Origin: Prunus persica
Lineage: Eukaryota > Streptophyta > Magnoliopsida > Rosales > Rosaceae
DNA length: 64,000 nt
Assembly: GCF_000346465.2 (NCBI RefSeq)
Contig: NC_034016.1
Location: forward strand, 17,086,063 to 17,150,062
Reading direction: 5' to 3'
Shown: positions 36,080 through 48,228 of the stretch, piece after piece
Layout: each line of letters begins with the position of its first letter
Numbering within the stretch: the stretch's first letter is position 1
The notes under the pieces: generated by a model
The model's database searches: none
Seen by the model: only the letters and a program-made list of their open reading frames with translations
Told to the model about the DNA's origin: nothing
Program-made: the position numbers and the translations under genes

Positions 36080-36466
36080 ACCCAAACGCGGCTGAAAAAG
36101 AACATCACTAACACACAATTGTACTAGCAACCTTCTAACGTCATCCACAATATTACCAGATTACTCCATAGCTCACTCTTTGGCGCAGTTTGGGTTGCAA
36201 GAACAACATCATTCTTTCTGGGCTGGTCTTGCTCTTGACTGGCTTGTATCACTGTTGGTAACAGATATGGAGGGTAGGTAGTTATTTTGGTTACCTGTTT
36301 CGGATGCTGTGGTACTCTTTTTCCTCGACCGGATATCCTTCATTGGGGGTTTTTATGGCAAGGTTTTAATGAGGCCACCTCTTATTGCATCCATGTTTTG
36401 ATTGCAAATTGTATGGTTGATGGTTGAAATGAAAGTTTTTAACTCTTTGATCAAAAGAAAAATATA
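36080..36466 (+). mobile_element. 5'-truncated LINE (L1-type) tail with 14-bp target duplication
   Basis: The region 36290-36400 carries the ggtactctttttcctcgacc and ggcaaggttttaatgaggcc motifs typical of plant non-LTR retrotransposon 3' ends, followed by ctttgatcaaaagaaaaa. The 14-bp sequence tattaaatcggatt flanks it on both sides (36066-36079 and 36467-36480). A 387-bp remnant this short can only be a 5'-truncated copy. The host sequence either side is itself a diverged tandem repeat (gaattggat(c/g)ttgaaatc). Confidence 0.7.
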
Positions 36467-38790
36467 TATTAAATCGGATTGAATTGGATGTTGAAATCAT
36501 TAACAATAATTCTAGCCCAGCATCAACTTTACAATAAGCAGAATCCTTGGGCTCCATTCATTAAGCCCAAAATCAAAATATGCAAAATGTGAGGCTCAGC
36601 CCATAAAATCTGACCAGGCCTAGCTATATGGGTTTTAAATTGAAACTTGGAACCAAAAGCTGGACCAGGCCTTGTGCTTCACGCAACAAGTTTTCTTGTT
36701 CAATTCCTGTGCTTTCAGTGGGCTCAATAACGTGTGCCAAATTCTTGGGTGGAATTAAATGATAGGAAATGAAGTAATTCCTATGTTTGGTTCCCACACC
36801 GAATGATAGTAAGCATTATAATTCGGAAAATATGAACTCCTACATTCATGCTAATATCAGTATAACATGGTTAAATTTCATGCATGTAGAAGTTTTTATT
36901 TTTGTATTTTTGATGAATTATTTTTGCACATATATCAAACTGTGATTTGTAGAAAGGAGGAGTATATCCTTCTAGGCAAACAACATCCTTCTTATCTCGA
37001 AAATAATATAGTACTAGAATGCACATTCTTACGAAAATTAAAGGAATGCAATCATATCTCATTCCAAGTCGGGTGAATTGTTACCAAATTATCATAATAC
37101 TCCTGAATTTGCAAGAAATTCTTAGAGAAAGGATCTAGCAAAAATCTACTTTTTGTACCAAAATTATATCCACACATTATTATGATAAAGTACGGCTATT
37201 GCAACTTGCATTCCTACAATTCACTTGACCATTAATAATTATAATGGTAGACTATGTCCTTTTCTACCTTACAAAAAGACTGTCAAGGCATATGCTGGAA
37301 TACACAAAGCATTCAAAATCTTTCCCCAAGTATTTCCACAGAAATAAACTTTTACAAGTCTACCAAAACCGTGTACGATCTGACCCCAACTGCATATACT
37401 TTTGACCTTCAAAAAGTTTGTGTGATCAATGTCTTTGGAGCCAAGCCACCAAACCAGCCTGGCCACACCATCTTGACAGGTTACCATTAATTGTTCCTCT
37501 TTGAATATTTTGCTTGTGAAACTCAAATACATGCTTAGCATAAGCAAATTTTTACCCTGCCCAATCCCTGAAAGTTTGTTTATTTCGGATCTTTTAAGTG
37601 TTGTTAAGGGCAATCGAACGTGTCAATCGAGCAAGCACGCGTGACGTGATCTTGATCGTTTATTCATGTGAAGTCTATAATGTATCACTTACATCAATAA
37701 TCAAAATCAACACACGCAATTGGTTGACGATTAATCGAATATGGCTAAAATTTCATACCAACCCAAGTCATAAAAGTGTCTAGAAAGGTCAATAACACTA
37801 CTAGAACATTAAAGACTAGAAAACCCCTATAGCTGCGCTGGGGCATACAATATACAACAACTTGAGCATGAAGTCTAAACAATCATAATGACCGCTTGAC
37901 CCAACTCTTGACAAAATATCAGTCACACCCACGGATCTCTCGCCCTCTTTTTTACCAGCTTATCCTATCTAATTAAAATCATACCAACAAACATTAAATT
38001 TATTTATTTGGACAAAGAAATATGTGATGCCTATGCATCCATATAAAATTGACTTACATCAACAATTTGAGACTTAGAGAGCTCCGTGATTATAAAATTC
38101 GAATATAAAACCACTAATTTGTAAGTTAAGGCTCTTTTACATCGGATTAATTTCGGTAGCGTTTTGTTTGAAGCACTGTTTATATTCAAATTTGGCATGG
38201 ATAAAATAATGCACCGTTATGTATTTAATTATATTTCGACACCTACCCATTCGTTTGGTCTTCCAAAAGCAATCTTTTATAGGCAATCATGGAAGCCCTG
38301 TATACGATTTTACCTACTATTTTGCTCACTCTCTTGATTTTTGTCCTTTCCCTTTGTTGGATAAAAAGCAATATATAATAATTATGTGACATGATATATA
38401 CATACATATATGTCCTATTCCAATTGACGCATACCTCACATTACTTAACATATCTTTGATCCAAATGGGTAAGCTACCAATAGAAGCACACACAGGCCAG
38501 GATTTCTAATCAGAAAAATACCATCATCAACCCACCCTCCGTTGCACCCAACTTCAAATCATTATTATCTAATGCAATGTGGGGTACCCATAATTTCACT
38601 TTTTCAATTTTGTTTTCTTATTCGACAATCATACATGTTGTGTTATGTTGTCAAATTTTTTCCGTATATTTAAAGGGTAAACTCGTCAATATGGATACAA
38701 TTATATCCTTTAAAAACTAATGAAAATGTTATCGAATGACTAAATTAGAACACGTGCGAGAAGTCGGAGTATCAAAATGACTCAAAAACG

Positions 38791-38851
38791 AATTGAAGTA
38801 CCAAAACACAGTTCAGAAACAAATTGAAGTACCAAAACACAGTTCAGAAAC
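38791..38851. repeat. Two tandem 31-bp copies
   Basis: The unit starting aattgaagtacc and ending cagttcagaaaca occurs at 38791-38821 and again at 38822-38851 and onward, essentially identical. Confidence 0.85.
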
Positions 38852-40586
38852 AAAAGAGTATTATCTCTTATTTATTATCTTACTAGAAGATGAAGCTAGG
38901 TAGAAGAAGATGTAGGGCAGGTAGGGGGATTTAAGAATGAGGATGACATATGGTGGTGAGAGGGAAAGAAGGGAGGAGGACCCCATAATTAAATTCATGA
39001 GAAAATAAGGGTGATATAAGGTGAAAACGACATAAAGTTGACTGATATTCTGATGGACTTTTGGAATCCATCACCATCAACCAAGCGACCACCACCCAAC
39101 AACTTCAGCCTCCCTGCATCTCAGCCACACACTATCATTTTGATTCATATCTCTTTGCCTTCTCTCTCTCTCCCCAAAAATCCCATGTATTTGTGTGTGT
39201 GCTTCTTTATCCCATTAATATTAATCATGCAGCTCTCTGCAACTCACCAAACTTTGTTGCTTTTCCTACCAGCTCAACTCTAGCTATCTTGCGCAGGCTT
39301 CTTAACCTACGCACCATTCGTTCATTACTCGGTTTTTCAAATGATCACTCCAAATTAACAAGGAAAGATTTTTGTTCTTTTAGTTAACCACATCTTCAAG
39401 CACAAGTGTTTTCTATAATCTAATAATTATAACATTACTTTAGAGTTGAGGAATTTCGGAAAATATTCCACTTTTGTTGTGGGAGTTTTATATCTAGTAC
39501 TAAGATTAAGATATGTTCTCAATCCCGAACATTTACTTTCACATGTACATTAAGAATTCGACTTTTACTCTCCTCCTCTTTCGATTAAAAACAAATTTCC
39601 GCTAGACTACCTTAATACCAATAGCATGGGCATCACATTGCTACCTCTCATAATCTAAATTATGAGTAATTAAGTTCTTGTTTAGTGAAAAATTAGAGTT
39701 AAACTTCGATGTCCTTTAATGTAAATAAAAGTCTACACGCATTGTAAAACCGACCCAACCCAACCAACACTTCATGTCAGAGTTTGCAAAAGTCCAAATG
39801 TATTATTGGTACTTTGCATCTGTAAAATATAAAAATATATTATTATAGCACGAATATGGCAGCAGCAGCAGCAGCAGCAGGTAAGGGTTAGGTTTTCTGT
39901 ATGGCAATTGAAGTCCCATGTTAAAATAAAATACAGATCCTAGGACACGCAAATTAATTCGTATATTATATTCTTACAAAAAGAAGCCACGACAAATTAT
40001 AACATAGTTGCCTAATAAGCATGACATTTCAAATGTGCAAAAAGCTCATAGCCATAGGAGTACTAATATTCTCGATAAGAATTTGTATGTTTTTAAGATT
40101 CGCAGGTGGGCTTTGCATAAAACTTCCGTAAAATATCTAGAATTTGGACAGGCGAACACGTCATCGTTTAAGGAGTTTGTAGCTTAAGTAATTAAAACGA
40201 TTATCTCTACACGCAAGTTTCTGTATTCGAATTTCCAATTCGATAACGTATCAAAAAAGTTACAAAATAAAATAAAGTAACATGCCATCGCCATGCAAGG
40301 GAAGACAAACAGTTAGGTGTTATTTGTGTATCACGGTGCATGTTCTTGATTTCTAGTTAATAATTTAACTTTTGTTGTCTTCGAATATTAAGTAGAAGTT
40401 TAGAAACAACATTAATGTTTGATTAGGAAAGGAAGGAAGGATCAGAAGAAGTTAGGTTAGGGGATTTATTTTTAAAAAAATAATAAGATTAAGAAAATGA
40501 CAATTGAAAAGGAAAGGTGAATAAAGAAATGGGGCAAAATATATTAAATAATTAATTAGGTGAACTCATTGTCGTTGAGGGTAGGC

Positions 40587-40623
40587 GTGGGGCCCACAAG
40601 CTGAGTGAAAGGTGGGGACCCAC
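40587..40623. promoter_or_regulatory. Pair of TCP-type palindromes in a GC-rich island
   Basis: GTGGGGCCCAC (40587-40597) and GTGGGGACCCAC (40612-40623) both contain the GTGGG/CCCAC half-sites recognised by TCP factors. They sit in a 130-bp GC-rich island (40570-40715) in AT-rich spacer. The same island holds a ggacag-agacg-ctgtcc inverted repeat near 40700. No gene starts nearby, so the island could be an enhancer or the promoter of an unrecognised transcript. Confidence 0.45.
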
Positions 40624-41702
40624 CGCCGCAACGTGCACATGAGCCTACGTCGGACGGCTGCCAACTACTGCCCGAAACGAGGGGAGTTGGTAGCGTGTTG
40701 GACAGAGACGCTGTCCTGTTTTTTATTTTTCATAAATAGAAAATAAAAATAATATACCCTTTGCTTTCTTTTCTCTATTTTGCCCTTTCATCATCAACAA
40801 ATTTACAAACCTGTCATTAGTCATTAGACTCCTGATTACACTTTCATAATGCGATTGTAAACTTTAACAACTTACTAATTAAGTGCGAGTTGACTCAATT
40901 TGAGGTAGAAGTGTAAATCGAGTCAGGTTATTATCTAAATGGGTTGATTGTTTAAAACATGAGCAACACAGTACGACACGACTTAAGTTGTTTATAAAAA
41001 ACAAAAATAGAGATTCATATCAAACATAATTGTAGAATGACTTAATAGTTCAATATCGTAGCATCTCTAACCTCTCTATATACTCCTTAGTCAAACTAAC
41101 ATTTCATAATTTGAATCAAGCTGAATTTTAAAAAAAAAGGTTGAATTTGTATATATAAGTGCACTTCGGTGGCGTGTAAACTTAAGTAAAAAACGTAATT
41201 CATGAATTCAATAATTAGCATCAATCAAGGGAAGCGAACCTTAATTGTTAAGCTCTCGGCAATGTTTTCAACCCTAGCATAATAATTAGCTGGTTGAACC
41301 TTTGTGATGCCAAATTTCCCCAACCCCCACTCTTAAAATAATTTGTAAAATGTGATTATAACTTTTGTATTATTGGGGTTGGGGGGGGACAGGAGGAGGA
41401 AGGATAGGGCAATGTGGAACATACAATGTGAAATCATTATTAGCCTTACACACATGTGTAATCCATATTCATATAACTTGCACATTATTTTGTCATTAAA
41501 AGTAGGACATGCTGTGATCTAACAACAGTTGGGATATAATAATACCTTTCCACCAAACTAAAGGTTTGCATATGTTCAATACAATTGTTTAATAATTGAA
41601 ACCCTACTTAAGGCCATTTTAGTAAAATCCAATTCAAGATCTAGAACAAAACCTAGAGGACCCACTATAATTTTTGTTTTTTTATTTATAAAAAAACCCA
41701 CA

Positions 41703-41725
41703 TATGTATATATATATATATATAT
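41703..41725. repeat. (TA)n microsatellite
   Basis: TA run of about 23 bp in the gene-poor spacer. Confidence 0.8.
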
Positions 41726-41785
41726 GTATCATGCATATATGATGTTGGTGGAAGTTGAACCCATTAACAATAATTACCATATTGA

Positions 41786-41788
<3 letters not shown>

Positions 41789-41824
<36 letters not shown>
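41789..41824. repeat. (GA)n microsatellite
   Basis: Uninterrupted GA run of about 36 bp, not obviously tied to a gene. Confidence 0.9.
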
Positions 41825-41828
<4 letters not shown>

Positions 41829-44800
41829 AATGATTAAGTTAAAACAAGTCTTGGTAATCAATTTTTCTCGGCATAAATATCTCCATGGAAGCTTCCGATG
41901 CTTCTACCTAACACCTTTGAAAAAGAAAACGCAAAGTAGCAAACGGGTTGAAAAGTTGGCTCCTTTTCTATGTGGGGAGGGGAGGGAAGGGCCATTGTTT
42001 TTTCCATTAAATTTTAAAAAAAATAAATAAATAAAACTTGTGGTATTTTGTTGTTTGGATTTTTCTGGTGTGTCCTTTTGCTCATGACCATCTATGTCTT
42101 GAGACCCTTTGATTGCTTTTGGGAAATGCGAGTCTTTCTTCTTTGGGAGATTTCGCTTTATCATTTTGTCTGCCTCTGCTTCTGCTTCTTTTGTATTTGT
42201 TTTTGTTTTGCACTCATCTCCAAACTAAAACATATTTACGTTGCTAATACATCCATAACACAATGATACTAATTACTCTATTAGTATATAATTAATAATT
42301 ATTTCAATGATTAATAATGTGAATTTGAATTTGTCGTTCTCGTTGGACCCCAATGACATACATAACCATTTGAATGAATAAATGCTTGTTGATAAAAATT
42401 GGGTGGTGGATATATGAGTCTCATTGACCGCACACATTTGGTCCAGTTTATAATCATGAGAAAATTACAACTTGATAAACACGCTAAATACATTTATAAT
42501 CTTGACATGTCAAATTCGTTTCAAATTCTAACAGAGTGTGTTCATAAATTTCGGTATATCTAGATTTTTCTGATGTTAGACTTGAGCGTGGGAGTATAAA
42601 CACACTAAGAAGAGTTCACGAAGACTTTCAACCCAATTGTTTTTCATAGCATTGTTTATTTGCATCTTCATTTCCAACTATCTGGGCATACATGTACTCC
42701 TAGTCTTAGGTGCAGTTTGAAATGATAAAATGAAAAGAAAGACTCTCTGTCATCCTAAAAAGAAGAGGAAAATAGGTAAAAGTTGACAAAATTTTCAACA
42801 AATAAAGCCTTCAAAATTCTTCTGGTGGCATGCCAAATTCAAAAATCTTATGGTCCCTTAAATTTGGACCTAACATTTCGAGCTACAAGTTGTTGGGGCA
42901 CAGATGACAGATCGGCAATCAAGCAGACTCTTCAAGGTTTGAGGCCTTCAACTTAAATAATTATCAAAAGAAAAGAAGAAAAAAAAGGCAAAGAGTTGAC
43001 TCTTCAAGTGTAATCAATTTGTTAGCAGAGACTTAAATTCATGAAATAAATTTTAAATCTGTATAATCACCGAATTCTTGTTTCATAATTCAACCAAAAT
43101 ATTCCATATTGTTTATTAATTTATCATTCCACCAATATACATATATAAATGAAGGTAGCTGGTAGCACCAACCTATAAGCAAATATTACCAAAGCAATGT
43201 TATAAACTAATGCAACTAATATATAGGAGATAGTAATGTAACTCAAATATATATAGGAGATATGTTTTTGTTTTAGATAATGACATGTTATGTTATCAGA
43301 CGATAATTTTATATTTTATATTAATTAATTTTTCATCTAATATATCATAATGTGTAGTAAAAGGACAAATCCTTTGAAAAAAATTCATGAAATGTTTTTT
43401 TTTTCTCTTTAGATTAAGTAAAGGAATACCTTTAGACTATAATCAAATTCTTATCATAGAGTAAAATATTATGCCATTCAAGCAAATAAGACTACACAAT
43501 ATTCATTGAAGGTTTTATTGACTTCAATTCAAATGGTTAAAAAATTCGATGAGATATATGAATTTTTTAAAAAAATCAATAAAGGAAGGAGGATTCGAAT
43601 TTATGACATCTTTCAATATTGGCATGGAGGAACTCGTGGATCGGGGAACTGAAGAATAAGGGAATAAGCAATAGGAATCAGATCAATTATTCCCCCTAGT
43701 TGATTTGATGCCTAGTTTTGAGGGTATTTGATTATGAATTTTAACATGGAACTCTCATAATTTTTCATTCCTTAGATATAAGTAAAAGCAGGGGAAGTAA
43801 GGAATTGAAATCATTCTATATCCATGTGTTAGTAAACACAGAGAAAGAAGGAATCATAATGATTCTGAAATCCAGTACTAATATGTAGGTATAGAAGAAA
43901 AGTGTTACTAAATCAATAGCGAAGGGGTGGTGGGATACGGGGGTTAGGTTCGTGCTTGTTCCAAATTTGGTAATTAGGGTGATAATTAGTACACTACTAC
44001 TTAAAACTTCATAGAATGAATTCCCTTGAAACTTATTTGGAAAAAAAAATGGTGGGTGTTGTGCATAATGAGAAAAGAAGAATCAAATTATTAAGGGCCC
44101 CAAATCTAGCTAGGGTTTCCATCTGCAATAAAAGAGTATGGTAGGTTGGATCAAGGCTTTGATAATTAAAGTTGGGAGGTTGGTAGAGAGAGATGGTACA
44201 CTACGGACAGTTGTTAGTTTCCTTCACTTTTTAAATAGGTTTTTTTGGGGCCTTTTAACTAAAGAAGTGATTGGTTACCCACCACCACCCCTATCTTCCT
44301 TATTTCTCCTCCTCTCAGAGCTTATCCATTTCCTTCAAATGAAACTCAATCCCTTGCTCAACAAAAAGACAAACCCCAATAAAGAATCTAAGTATTATTT
44401 CAAAAATCAAAATATGATAAAATTATTGTGAATTGAAATATTATATTGAATATAAAAACCATTTTGCAGGACATTGAAAATTTAAATTAAAAAAAGAAAT
44501 ATGCTTTTTTGAATATCTCCAATAAGAGAGAAATGCTTATGTGCAACGAGAATAACATTATTTTCCTATTTCCAATCAATCACGTTATGCCACGACTTGT
44601 GATAACTTTTATACTTGACATAGTGTAATTGTTCTGGAATAACAAAACAAAAATATCCTGGTTGCTTATAAGTTTTTCTGCCAATAAGGGTGGGGTTAAG
44701 AATTGACTACTACATTATTGTGTTCATGTGAGAGTTTCTGTTTGACAGAAGATTGTAGAGTGATCATTTGTGCTTGGAAGAGAAAATACAAAAAAAATCT

Positions 44801-45252
44801 CAGCAACCCCTTATTTTGAGTGCATAAAGAAGCCAATAGAAACTTATATTATTTACCAACCCTTACCTAAATTTGCTGGTAACAACCACCACCATAACCT
44901 AGCTAGCATTAACCCTTTTGATTTGAAGATCTGGTATGAATCTGACAAATCCCAATTTGTCCTCTCAAATGGATTTAAAAAAAAAATATATATATAATAA
45001 TAAAACACTTGGCCTTGGGCAGACAAACTCATTCTAGTAAAGGATCAAAGACATTTCCATCATCAATCAGCTGTACTGGTATTATACTAACATTCACTAA
45101 CAGTCATAAAAATTAGAGGCAAACGAGAAAATAATCAGAGAGCTTTCAAGGGATATAATTAGCCAAAGCAATCTCTTTTTTTTTTCTCATTTTCTCTTCC
45201 CACTCAGCCCCAACTACATATGACAATATTTTCATGACCTGAAAAACCAGTC

Positions 45253-46128
45253 TCATTTCATCTCCAAGCTTCTGTAATCCAAAACCCCACTTTTCAAGCC
45301 CAAGAAATCATAACCAACATTGGTGGTGCCACTGGTGGTGCTGCTGCCAATAGTGTCAATTCCACAGCTGCAATTCTTTGCATCTTGAAGCCCCAAACTG
45401 CAAGAAAAGCAAACGCCCCTCCCTCCACTCTTCAAAGGCTCACTGGGTTGTTGTGGCTGGCAAGGAGGGCTGATTTGGAGCTCAAGGTTCAAGTCTGGGC
45501 ACCTTTCTTGAACTGGTTTCTTTGAGTCTTTGCCCAGAAGCCCATTAATAATGCTGCTTTTTTGATCTTCTTCTTTGATATTAGCAGAAGCTGCAAAAGA
45601 AATTGTGGTGGTAGCAGAATCCTGAGCTGCCTCATTGAGTGCTCTGTGAGTTGTAGGGTCGATACCTCTGGTCAAAAGCTTCCTTCTTATGTGGGTGTTC
45701 CAGTAGTTCTTTATCTCATTGTCTGTTCTTCCAGGTAGTCTTCCAGCTATCAAAGACCATCTGTAACATAATCCAAACAAAACCCATTAACGTTGAACAA
45801 CTCAAAAACTTGAAAGTGTAAAAACTCTGTTCCAAAAAACAGAGGATATGATTTGTTGGGCTTACTTGTTTCCGAGGAGGCTATGGAGTTTGATGATGAG
45901 CTCATCTTCTTCTTCAGTGAAATTGCCACGTTTGAGATCAGGTCTAAGGTAATTGATCCAACGCAGCCTGCAACTCTTCCCACATCTAAGGAGACCAGCA
46001 GCTTTGGGGAGTGAGCGCCAGCAGCCTTCGCCATGGGCTCTGATGTAGGCAATGAGGCGATCGTCTTCTTCTTTGGTCCAAGCTCCTTTGTTGGTGTGAG
46101 CCTTTTCACAGCAAGGAGATCTTCCCAT
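45253..46128 (-). CDS. MYB4: R2R3-MYB transcriptional repressor, subgroup 4 (MYB4/MYB32/MYB7 type)
   Basis: Represses phenylpropanoid and lignin genes in Arabidopsis relatives. Two exons, 46128-45866 and 45760-45253 (256 residues); the single intron splits a Lys codon in R3. R2 covers about 13-63 and R3 about 66-114. The bHLH-interaction signature [DE]Lx2[RK]x3Lx6Lx3R is complete at residues 76-95. Downstream are all four subgroup 4 marks: C1 ([12 protein letters not shown], 116-127), the C2 EAR repression motif ([12 protein letters not shown], 176-187), the zinc-finger-like C3 (C205-x2-C208-x9-C218-x-C220), and C4 ([20 protein letters not shown] at the very end). It is therefore a full repressor with no missing part. 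A partial complement to miR858 falls in the R3 coding region (about 45714-45734). The name means the MYB4/7/32 group; one-to-one orthology is not claimed. Confidence 0.96.
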
Positions 46129-46350
46129 TTAATCAAAAACTATATAAATAAAAAAAGTTAAGACTTTTTAGAAGAAGAAGAAGAAGAAGTAGGAGCAGCT
46201 AGAGCTGTTGTTGTTGTTGTTGTTGTTTTATGTTGTGTTTTTGGTTTTAGCTACAGCTGAAGTAGTGGTGGAGGAGGAGGTGGAAAATGGAGGCCTTGTT
46301 TTTTGTATTGCTGCAACATAAAGGCCGGCCCTTGCGAGGAATTGGCGTAT

Positions 46351-46360
46351 GATTTTATAG
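46351..46360 (-). promoter_or_regulatory. TATA box of the MYB gene
   Basis: On the minus strand this reads CTATAAAATC. It lies 225 bp before the start codon, which would leave a leader of about 190 nt containing the GTT/GAA runs. Confidence 0.5.
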
Positions 46361-46461
46361 CCTTTTGACCCAGAGAGACAGAGAGAGAGAGAAGGGGCCC
46401 TAATTGCTTCTAGATGTGAGTTGGTGAGACAGGTTAGAGGGAGTGGCTGGTGGCCTCTCTG

Positions 46462-46463
<2 letters not shown>

Positions 46464-46503
<40 letters not shown>
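46464..46503. repeat. (CT)n microsatellite in the MYB promoter
   Basis: Uninterrupted CT run of about 40 bp, about 100 bp upstream of the proposed TATA box. Confidence 0.9.
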
Positions 46504-46504
<1 letters not shown>

Positions 46505-47365
46505 ACTTCTTGATATTATTATGGCATCAATCACATATAATAAGTTAAAGGGACATTAACTACGGCCCTACGAGTAACCTTCAGGTAGGTGTAAAAGTAA
46601 GGTAATATAAATATAAAATCACATCAAAAAAATAAATTAAATTAGGGGCAAAGACATGGTTTGATTTCTGCCATTCTTTTTCTCATGTCTCAAAACTTTT
46701 TAGATTAAATAATTCCAATTACCCTCTTCTCAAAACTCGCCCAGACAACATATACAATAATTACACGTATACATGGAACTTATATTATAACATATGGTAT
46801 ATAATATTAATGGTGTAGTTGGTAAACTTGGTACCAAGTGAATTGATCATACTGGCCTATTTCTTGCAGCTCTCTGAGTACTTTGTCATTTGTCCCGAGG
46901 CAAATTTTTGATTCTTTCAACTGGTTTCTATTGCCCCACAGTTGAACATTTTGAATGCTTCAGAGTTGGTTCCATGTATTGTCACGAGGAGGTGAAACAC
47001 TTACATGAAATAGGGATAATATTATTTTATTATTTCTGATTAATTACAATATGTTATTCGTGATAATTTTTTATATATGATATTTTGTGATTAACAGAGA
47101 ATAGTAAAACAATATTATCCACGTTTCATACAAATTTTTCTATATACGACCCATCTGAATATATGTGGATTGGGGGTTTTGTACTAAATCAAAATATTTC
47201 AGGGCTCAGAGATGAAAGTGAGCTAGGTTTAGAAAGTAATGGCTTGTTATTTTAATAAGTTGGTTGTAGTGGGTTTTTGGGAAGAAATGTCACAAGTGGT
47301 TTGGCTATTCTTGTGCATGAGTACAGAGAGGGTAGTTGTGGTTCTTTATTCTATTGGTGATGCAT

Positions 47366-47374
<9 letters not shown>

Positions 47375-47416
<42 letters not shown>
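47375..47416. repeat. (GA)n microsatellite
   Basis: GA run of about 42 bp, about 1.25 kb upstream of the MYB start codon. Confidence 0.9.
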
Positions 47417-47419
<3 letters not shown>

Positions 47420-47770
47420 GGGCTTCTAGAAGGTTAGAAGTTGGGTTTCAAGGGCAGGATGATGGAAGAAAAGGAGAGAAAAGGAAAAAGATAATGAGTG
47501 TGGTTGTAGTTGTATGTGGGCTTTGGTTCACCCTCCACTTTTCCTTTTTTTTTTCTTTCCCCCAACCTTGTGGTGCAAGTTTAGGCAACAAGGGGTAGGG
47601 TTAGGGATGGGAAGGTTGATTCACCTTTTCGTTGTTATCTTCCTCCCCCTTCCAATTTGCAAATTATTATTATTTGTTACCCACCACCACACCACACATA
47701 CACACACTCTCTCTCATCATGAATTTCAAGTGGATGGTAGGAGTTAAGGATCATGGGCAGAAGTTGTTTT

Positions 47771-47774
<4 letters not shown>

Positions 47775-47819
<45 letters not shown>
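47775..47819. repeat. (GA)n microsatellite
   Basis: GA run of about 45 bp, about 1.65 kb upstream of the MYB start codon. Confidence 0.9.
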
Positions 47820-48066
47820 CCACTTGTGTTATTATCTGTGTGTGTATTTCACCTACCTTTTTTTTTTCTTTTCTTTCATCCTTTCTGACTGTCCTATGGC
47901 ACCCAGTCCAACTTCCTCTTGCCTTCACTCTTGATGTTGAACTTTGGCATGATTTATGATATCTCATTCCTCCCCACAAGGTACTTCTCTCTTTCCCTCA
48001 CAAAACCCACATAGCCTTATCCATATGTTATGCATTAAGAGAAAATGATAAAGCCACTTGAGCGCG

Positions 48067-48228
48067 GTGGACGACTCTTGGCTGTTGATGCATATATTGT
48101 TCCAAACACGGCTCATGAGTACGAGTGGACGACTCTCAACTGTTGATGCATATACTGTCCCAAATACGGCTCATAAGCGTAAGTGGACGATTCTCAGCTG
48201 TTGATGCATATACTGTCTCAAACATGGC
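48067..48228. repeat. Three-copy 58-bp tandem repeat
   Basis: The motif gtggacga begins copies at 48067, 48125 and 48183, an exact 58-bp period; the third copy is incomplete. Each copy also has ctgttgatgcata, and a c(a/g)aa(c/t)a(c/t)ggct block. Copies differ at several positions, so the array is not brand new. Confidence 0.85.

Larger units (their letters stand above)
33941..45252. other. 11-kb gene-poor spacer
   Basis: No gene I can support. It holds the permease promoter (to about 34900), a CTAAC-type short repeat (35722-35747), a LINE tail (36080-36466), a 31-bp tandem repeat (38791-38851), a TCP-type palindrome pair (40587-40623), an AT run (41703-41725) and a long GA run (41789-41824). 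A 115-codon minus-strand frame at 37269-37613 has no recognisable domain. 42050-45180 is AT-rich with nothing identified apart from the MYB 3' end. Confidence 0.6.

Noticed and set aside
37269..37613. 115-codon open frame on the minus strand, overlapped by a 79-codon frame on the plus strand
   Set aside because: No recognisable domain, no promoter or splice context, and both strands open over the same stretch suggests compositional chance or a decayed repeat.
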